Part shown: one piece after another, positions 59,759 to 64,000 of the stretch | How positions within the stretch are numbered: position 1 is the first letter of the stretch | How the letters are laid out: each line of letters begins with the position of its first letter | NCBI GenBank assembly: GCA_963752605.1 | Contig: CAVVYW010000006.1 | Coordinates: 62,001 to 126,000 of the forward strand | DNA length: 64,000 bases | Origin: CAVVYW01 sp963752605 | GTDB lineage: Bacteria > Actinomycetota > Thermoleophilia > Solirubrobacterales > 70-9 | Direction: 5' to 3' | The notes under the pieces: generated by a model | Seen by the model: the letters and a program-made list of their open reading frames with translations, nothing else | Told to the model about the DNA's origin: nothing | The model's database searches: none | Program-made: the position numbers and the translations under genes

Positions 59759-61945
59759 ATGACGCGTTTTCTCGCCAAGCTTGCCGATGTCGCCTACCGC
59801 CGCCGCCGCCGCGTGGTCTTCGCCTGGATCGCGGCGATGGTCGTGCTGATCGGCGTCGGCTCCTCGCTCGCCGGGGAATACCAGGCCGACTACGACACCC
59901 CAGCCTCCGAGTCGAAGGCCGCCAGCGACCTCACCGAGGAGCGCTTCGACGGGTACTCCGGCCAGGAGGTCTTCGTCGTCGCGAAGGACGAGAACGGCTT
60001 CTCGAGTCCCGCTGAGGCGGAGCAGCAGCTCCAGGGCTTCTTCGCCGAGGCGGAGAAGGTCAACCACGTCGATCCCCACGTCACGCCGCTTCGAATCTCC
60101 GAGGACCAGACGATCGTCTCGACCACGATGCCTTTGACCGCTCCCGGCTGGGAGATCGAGAAGGAGGACGGCGAGAAGCTCGTCGCTGCCGCAGAGGACA
60201 ACAGCGGCAACGGACTCGAGATCGAGCTCGGCGGCGATCCGATCTATCGCGCGCAGGAGGGCGGGAGCCCCGAGGGGTACGGACTCCTCGGCGGCGCCAT
60301 CGTGCTGCTAATCGCCTTTGGCTCGGTGGTCGCGGCCGGTCTGCCTCTCGCGATCGCCCTCGTCGGACTCGGGATCTCGTCCGCTGGACTGATCGCGCTG
60401 CTGGCGAACGTCATCGACGTCCCCGACTGGACGACCGCGGTCTCCGGGCTGATCGGAATCGGCGTCGGGATCGACTACGCGCTGCTCGTCCTGACGCGCT
60501 TCCGTGCCGCGATGCATGCCGGCAAGGACCGCCACGACGCGATCGTCGAGTCGGTGACCACTGCGGGGCGCAGCGTGATCATCGCCGGCGCAACCGTGGT
60601 GGTCGCGGTGCTCGGCCTCATGCTGACCGGGCTGCCGTACATGTACGGCGTCGCGATCTCCGCCTCCCTTGCGGTGCTGGTGGTGATGCTCGCCTCGGTC
60701 ACCCTGCTGCCGGCGCTGCTTTCCATGCTCGGTCCGAGGGTGGACAAGCTGCGGATCCCGTTCCTGGGCCGGCAGCTGAAGGCCGAGGGGAACGGCGAAT
60801 CTCCCGCCGCGCGCTGGAGCCACGCCGTCCAGCGGCGCCCCTGGCCGGCCGCGATCGTCGCCACGGCGATCCTGCTCGCGCTGGCGGCGCCCGCGCTCGG
60901 CATGCGGCTCGGCTTCCCCGATGCGGGCAACGACCCGCCCGACACGATGACGCGCATGTCCTACGACCTCAACACCGAGGGCTTCGGGCCCGGTACCAAC
61001 GGTCCGCTGGTGATCGCGGCTGAGCTGCCGCCGAACGACCCGGACGCAGCGGCCACGGTCAACTCGTTCGCACAGACGGTGCGCAACACCGAGGGTGTGT
61101 CGTTCGTCCCCGACCCCGTGGTCAACGACGCGGGCGACGCCGCCATCGTCACGGTGATCCCGGAGACCTCCCCGCAGGATGAGGAGACCTCGGACCTCGT
61201 CAAGAACCTCCGCGACGACGTCGTTCCCGGCGCTGTCGCGGACACGGGAATCACCGCGCACGTCGGTGGCGTGACCGCCGCCCTCGAGGATCAGAGCGAG
61301 TACATCATCGACAAGATGCCGGTGTTCATCGCCGGCGTCGTCGGCCTCTCGTTCCTGCTCCTGCTGGTGGCGTTCCACTCGCCGCTGATCTCGCTGAAGG
61401 CGGGGATCATGAATCTGCTCTCCGTGGGCGCCGCCTATGGCGTGATGACCCTGGTGGCCCAGGGCGGCGCGGTCGGCGGGTTGATCGGGATCGACCACGA
61501 GGTGCCGATCGCTCCGTTCATGCCGGTGATGATGTTCGCCATCCTCTTCGGCCTCTCGATGGACTACGAGGTCTTCCTGATCTCGCGGATCCGCGAGGAG
61601 TACCTGAAGGACGGCGACACGCGGCGCGCTGTGGCCGATGGCCTGGCCAAGACCGCGCGCGTGATCACGGCGGCGGCAGCCATCATGGTGGTCGTCTTCC
61701 TCGCCTTCGTGACGGCTCAGGACGTCTTCCTGAAGCTGTTCGGGATCGGACTCGCGGCGGCGATCTTCCTCGACGCGACCGTGGTGCGGATGGTGCTTGT
61801 GCCGGCGGTGATGCAGTTGCTGGGCAAGCGCAACTGGTGGATCCCGGATTGGCTGGAGCGGGTCCTCCCCCGCCTCGATGTCGAGAAGGTTGCACCGGGC
61901 ACGGGCACAGGCACAGGCCCACGGCCCGCTGTGGAAACCGAGTAG
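59759..61945 (+). CDS. MMPL/RND-family transporter
   Basis: Protein of 728 residues, intact. Helix 1 VVFAWIAAMVVLIGVGSSLAG, first outer loop, then repeat-1 helices with IGIGVGIDYALLVLTRFRAA. Repeat 2 begins VFIAGVVGLSFLLLLVAFHS and contains FAILFGLSMDYEVFLISRIREE; the Asp-Tyr pairs carry the proton relay. A short Gly-Thr tail is cytosolic. AAGGAG lies 12 nt before the ATG. A strong terminator follows. The substrate is unknown. Third MMPL gene in the window; the three share layout but little loop sequence. Confidence 0.92.
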   Translation: MTRFLAKLADVAYRRRRRVVFAWIAAMVVLIGVGSSLAGEYQADYDTPASESKAASDLTEERFDGYSGQEVFVVAKDENGFSSPAEAEQQLQGFFAEAEKVNHVDPHVTPLRISEDQTIVSTTMPLTAPGWEIEKEDGEKLVAAAEDNSGNGLEIELGGDPIYRAQEGGSPEGYGLLGGAIVLLIAFGSVVAAGLPLAIALVGLGISSAGLIALLANVIDVPDWTTAVSGLIGIGVGIDYALLVLTRFRAAMHAGKDRHDAIVESVTTAGRSVIIAGATVVVAVLGLMLTGLPYMYGVAISASLAVLVVMLASVTLLPALLSMLGPRVDKLRIPFLGRQLKAEGNGESPAARWSHAVQRRPWPAAIVATAILLALAAPALGMRLGFPDAGNDPPDTMTRMSYDLNTEGFGPGTNGPLVIAAELPPNDPDAAATVNSFAQTVRNTEGVSFVPDPVVNDAGDAAIVTVIPETSPQDEETSDLVKNLRDDVVPGAVADTGITAHVGGVTAALEDQSEYIIDKMPVFIAGVVGLSFLLLLVAFHSPLISLKAGIMNLLSVGAAYGVMTLVAQGGAVGGLIGIDHEVPIAPFMPVMMFAILFGLSMDYEVFLISRIREEYLKDGDTRRAVADGLAKTARVITAAAAIMVVVFLAFVTAQDVFLKLFGIGLAAAIFLDATVVRMVLVPAVMQLLGKRNWWIPDWLERVLPRLDVEKVAPGTGTGTGPRPAVETE

Positions 61946-62010
61946 CGAGGCGAGGACCGGGCGTCCGCCCCAAGAGGCCCGGTCCCCTCGCGACTCACGT
62001 TCCGGAACAC

Positions 62011-62054
62011 GAGCGGGACGCGGCCCCTCCCTCGCCGCGTCCCGCTCAGCTTTT
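62011..62054 (+). terminator. intrinsic terminator after the MMPL gene
   Basis: Perfect 13-bp stem (GAGCGGGACGCGG at 62011-62023, CCGCGTCCCGCTC at 62035-62047), 11-nt loop, then AGCTTTT. The T-run is short but the stem is very stable. Confidence 0.8.
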
Positions 62055-62095
62055 CCGGCGCCGCGCACGGCCCGGTGGGCTAGAAACTCCTTGAG

Positions 62096-63805
62096 ATGTC
62101 AGGCCGGGCCGAGATCGGGGGCTGGCAGCGCGTGGCGCTGGCGGTGGCGGCCGGTCTGGCTCTGGCCGACTCATCGATCGTCACCCTCGGCCTCCCCTCC
62201 ATCCTGGTCGAGCTCGACGCGACCGTCGAGGGGGTCGCGCTGGTGCTGGGTGTGTACACGGCCGTCCTGGCGATTGCGGTGCTCCCGGCGGCGGGGCTCG
62301 CCCGCCGGATCGGCAGCGAGCGCCTGGGCGCGGCCGGGATCGGGCTGTTCATCGCCGCCTCGCTCGCCTGCGGGCTCTCGGACTCACTCGGCCTGCTGCT
62401 CTTCCTTCGCGGCGTGCAGGCAGTGGGAGGCGCCGCGGCGCTGGTCGCCGTGTTCGGGCTGCTCGACGGCGGCTCCCCGGGCACCGGGCGAAGGCTATGG
62501 GTGGCGGCGTCGGTGTTCGGCGTGGCGGTCGGTCCAGCGCTCGGCGGGGCACTGACGCAGCTCTTCGACTGGCGGGCGATCTTTCTCGCCCAGGTCCCGC
62601 TCGCCGCGCCCGGAGGGCTGGTGGCGCTCCGCGCGGCGCTGCGGGCCGCGCCCGTCCCCGCGGGCGAGGAGCCCGCGGCGCCCGAGCCCGCCTCCCCACG
62701 CCCTGCGCTACGGCCCGCGATCGCCCTCGGGCTGCTCTCGGCGGCCCTGACCGCCGTCATCTTCCTGGTGGTGCTGCTGCTGGTCTCGGGCTGGAGCATC
62801 GAGCCGCTCACCGCTGCGCTCGCGGTCAGCGTGCTCCCGGCCGCGGCGCTGGCGGCCTCGCGGATCAGCGGCGAGCCCGAGACCCGGGCCGTGGCCGGCT
62901 GCCTGCTGGTCGCCGGCGGGGTCGGCTGCCTCGCGCTCCTGCCCTCCGCCTCGGCGTGGTGGACCGTGATTCCCCAGGTCCTGGCCGGCGCCGGGATGGG
63001 GATGGCGCTGCCCGCGCTGGCCGGAGAGCTGCTCCCCGAGCGCAGCCGGAGCCAGGCGGCGCGGCTGCTCTCGATCCGCCACGCCGGCATCGCGCTGGCG
63101 CTCGCGGCCCTTGCACCGTTGATCTCCGCCAGCCTCGACTCGACGATCGCCGACGCGCGCGAGCAGGGAACCGCGGCACTGCTCGACGCCCGGCTGCCCC
63201 CGGAGTCCAAGCTCGCGCTCGCGCCGCAGATCTTCGCGGGCATCAACACCGACGACCCCCGCGGGCAGCTCGAACGCGACCTCGAGGACGCCCGGGAGAG
63301 CCTCGACGAGCCCGATCAGGCGGCTGAGCTGGACGGTCTCGGCGACCGACTCGACGACGTCGTCACCGGGGCGGTGCGCTCCGCGTTCAGGGCGACCTTC
63401 GTGGTCACCGCCGCGCTGGCGCTGGCAGCGGCGCTGGTCCTGCTCTGGGGAGCCCTCGCCCCCGCCCGGGGAGTTCGCCGGATCGCGATCACGATGGCTG
63501 GGGCGGCGGCGATCGCGGCGACGGCCGCGTACGGCGTCGCCTTCGCCGACTCCGAGCGCGAGACGGTCAAGATCGAGGACCCCTGCACCGTCGACCGCGA
63601 CCTCCCCGAGACCGGCGGCCTCGGCGGCTTCCTCCAGGACCGCTCGCTCGAGGCGCTCGATCGGGCCGCGTGCGAATTCGGCTCCAGCCGCGAGGAGCTG
63701 CTGCTGGCGCTGTTCGACGACGAGCGGCGCGACGAGTTCGAGTCCGAGCACGGAGAGGACCCGCGCTCCCTCACCGAGCTCGGTCCGGCGCTGCTCGGCC
63801 TATAG
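62096..63805 (+). CDS. MFS transporter, DHA2-like, with long C-terminal extension
   Basis: Protein of 569 residues, longer than a plain 12- or 14-helix exporter. Helix 1 contains the DHA-type ADSSIVTLGLPSI, motif A is AAGLARRIGSERLGAAGIG, and motif C is VFGVAVGPALGGAL. After residue 360 comes a charged soluble insert of about 80 residues, one or two more helices, and a soluble tail of about 85 residues (DPCTVDRDLPETGGLGGFLQ onward). Likely a drug or metabolite exporter. The ATG has no ribosome site; TAGAAA ends 9 nt upstream. It follows the terminator of the MMPL gene. Confidence 0.88.
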   Translation: MSGRAEIGGWQRVALAVAAGLALADSSIVTLGLPSILVELDATVEGVALVLGVYTAVLAIAVLPAAGLARRIGSERLGAAGIGLFIAASLACGLSDSLGLLLFLRGVQAVGGAAALVAVFGLLDGGSPGTGRRLWVAASVFGVAVGPALGGALTQLFDWRAIFLAQVPLAAPGGLVALRAALRAAPVPAGEEPAAPEPASPRPALRPAIALGLLSAALTAVIFLVVLLLVSGWSIEPLTAALAVSVLPAAALAASRISGEPETRAVAGCLLVAGGVGCLALLPSASAWWTVIPQVLAGAGMGMALPALAGELLPERSRSQAARLLSIRHAGIALALAALAPLISASLDSTIADAREQGTAALLDARLPPESKLALAPQIFAGINTDDPRGQLERDLEDARESLDEPDQAAELDGLGDRLDDVVTGAVRSAFRATFVVTAALALAAALVLLWGALAPARGVRRIAITMAGAAAIAATAAYGVAFADSERETVKIEDPCTVDRDLPETGGLGGFLQDRSLEALDRAACEFGSSREELLLALFDDERRDEFESEHGEDPRSLTELGPALLGL

Positions 63806-63873
63806 CGGGTGGCTCACCAGCCAGGGATTTGGGTAAGAATCCCCGCGCTCACCAACTAAGAAGGAGACGGACT

Positions 63874-64000
63874 TTGGGACTGCTGGATGGAAAGAGCGCG
63901 ATCATCACCGGCTCGGCGCGGGGCATCGGCCGCGCGACAGCGGAGCTGTTCTGCTCCGAGGGCGCCAAGGTGCTGATCAACGACCTCGACGGCGACGTCG
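63874..64000 (+). CDS. short-chain dehydrogenase/reductase (3' end cut by window edge)
   Basis: Only 42 residues are visible: GLLDGKSAIITGSARGIGRA, where TGSARGIG is the NAD(P) site, then LFCSEGAKVLINDLDGD with the Asp that suggests NAD(H) preference. TTG start at 63874 with AAGGAG 7 nt upstream. FabG-like enzymes look like this, but function cannot be told from the fragment. Confidence 0.88.
   Translation, partial: MGLLDGKSAIITGSARGIGRATAELFCSEGAKVLINDLDGDV

Noticed and set aside
1..64000. CRISPR arrays, tRNA or rRNA genes, transposases and integrases
   Set aside because: I looked for repeat-spacer patterns, cloverleaf-like stretches, rRNA cores and DDE-type or recombinase proteins on both strands and saw none. 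A tRNAscan or rRNA model search would confirm.

Overview
The window is chromosomal DNA from a high-GC actinobacterium. I would place it in the Thermoleophilia/Solirubrobacterales from gene content, which is inference. The signs are many GTG and TTG starts, an actinobacterial coproheme decarboxylase (HemQ), F420/flavin split-barrel oxidoreductases, a DUF3618/holin-X/DUF4235 membrane trio, several MMPL transporters, a secreted beta-repeat protein with a Pro-rich stretch and Lys/Cys tail, and promoters whose -10 box sits 6-9 nt from the start codon (leaderless mRNA). I see no rRNA, tRNA, CRISPR array, prophage or insertion sequence.

Layout. 1-3.4 kb: ammonium operon amt-glnB-glnA on the minus strand. 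3.6-6 kb: an aldehyde dehydrogenase, a small hypothetical and a cupin. 6-12.7 kb: a minus-strand run of a membrane protein, a glycosyltransferase/flippase fusion and metE. 12.7-18.2 kb: heme and Fe-S genes (hemQ, DUF899, fprA, bolA, CGFS glutaredoxin, erpA) around a secreted repeat protein. 18.2-22.4 kb: a GST-like protein, an epimerase, DegV, and a divergent arsenic locus (arsC against arsR, an 18-residue Cys-rich peptide, a CC-motif protein and a methyltransferase). 22.4-26 kb: a tightly overlapping nitrilase/TetR/hydrolase/DUF4235/holin-X/DUF3618 operon. 26.2-28.7 kb: MscS, an epimerase, and an NlpC/P60 hydrolase under a c-di-AMP (ydaO) riboswitch. 29-32.2 kb: a zinc-ribbon/adenylate cyclase/AAA/TPR signalling protein. 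32.2-38.6 kb: a seven-gene acyl-CoA operon (enoyl-CoA hydratase, carboxyltransferase, split-barrel oxidoreductase, BKACE, CoA transferase/racemase, MerR, ICMT-like methyltransferase). 38.7-44.1 kb: an MMPL transporter, a GGDEF/HD-GYP protein and a P450, all heavily frameshifted. 44.3-50.7 kb: two acyl-CoA dehydrogenases flanking an ECF sigma factor with three YCII genes and some small genes. 50.7-64 kb: a PhoD-like phosphatase, two intact MMPL transporters (one preceded by a 40-residue membrane microprotein), a two-component system with an extra receiver, an MFS exporter and the start of an SDR gene.

Many genes between 2 and 48 kb are broken by one-base shifts that can be repaired to give normal conserved proteins, while 49-64 kb is clean. 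Most of these look like assembly insertions rather than true decay, and two long apparent fusions (CoA transferase-MerR and hydratase-carboxylase) come from them.

The most interesting material is the arsenic locus with its microprotein, the GT4-flippase fusion, a 16-bp box shared by two acyl-CoA promoters, the leaderless promoter pattern, the c-di-AMP riboswitch, and the MMPL-linked microprotein.
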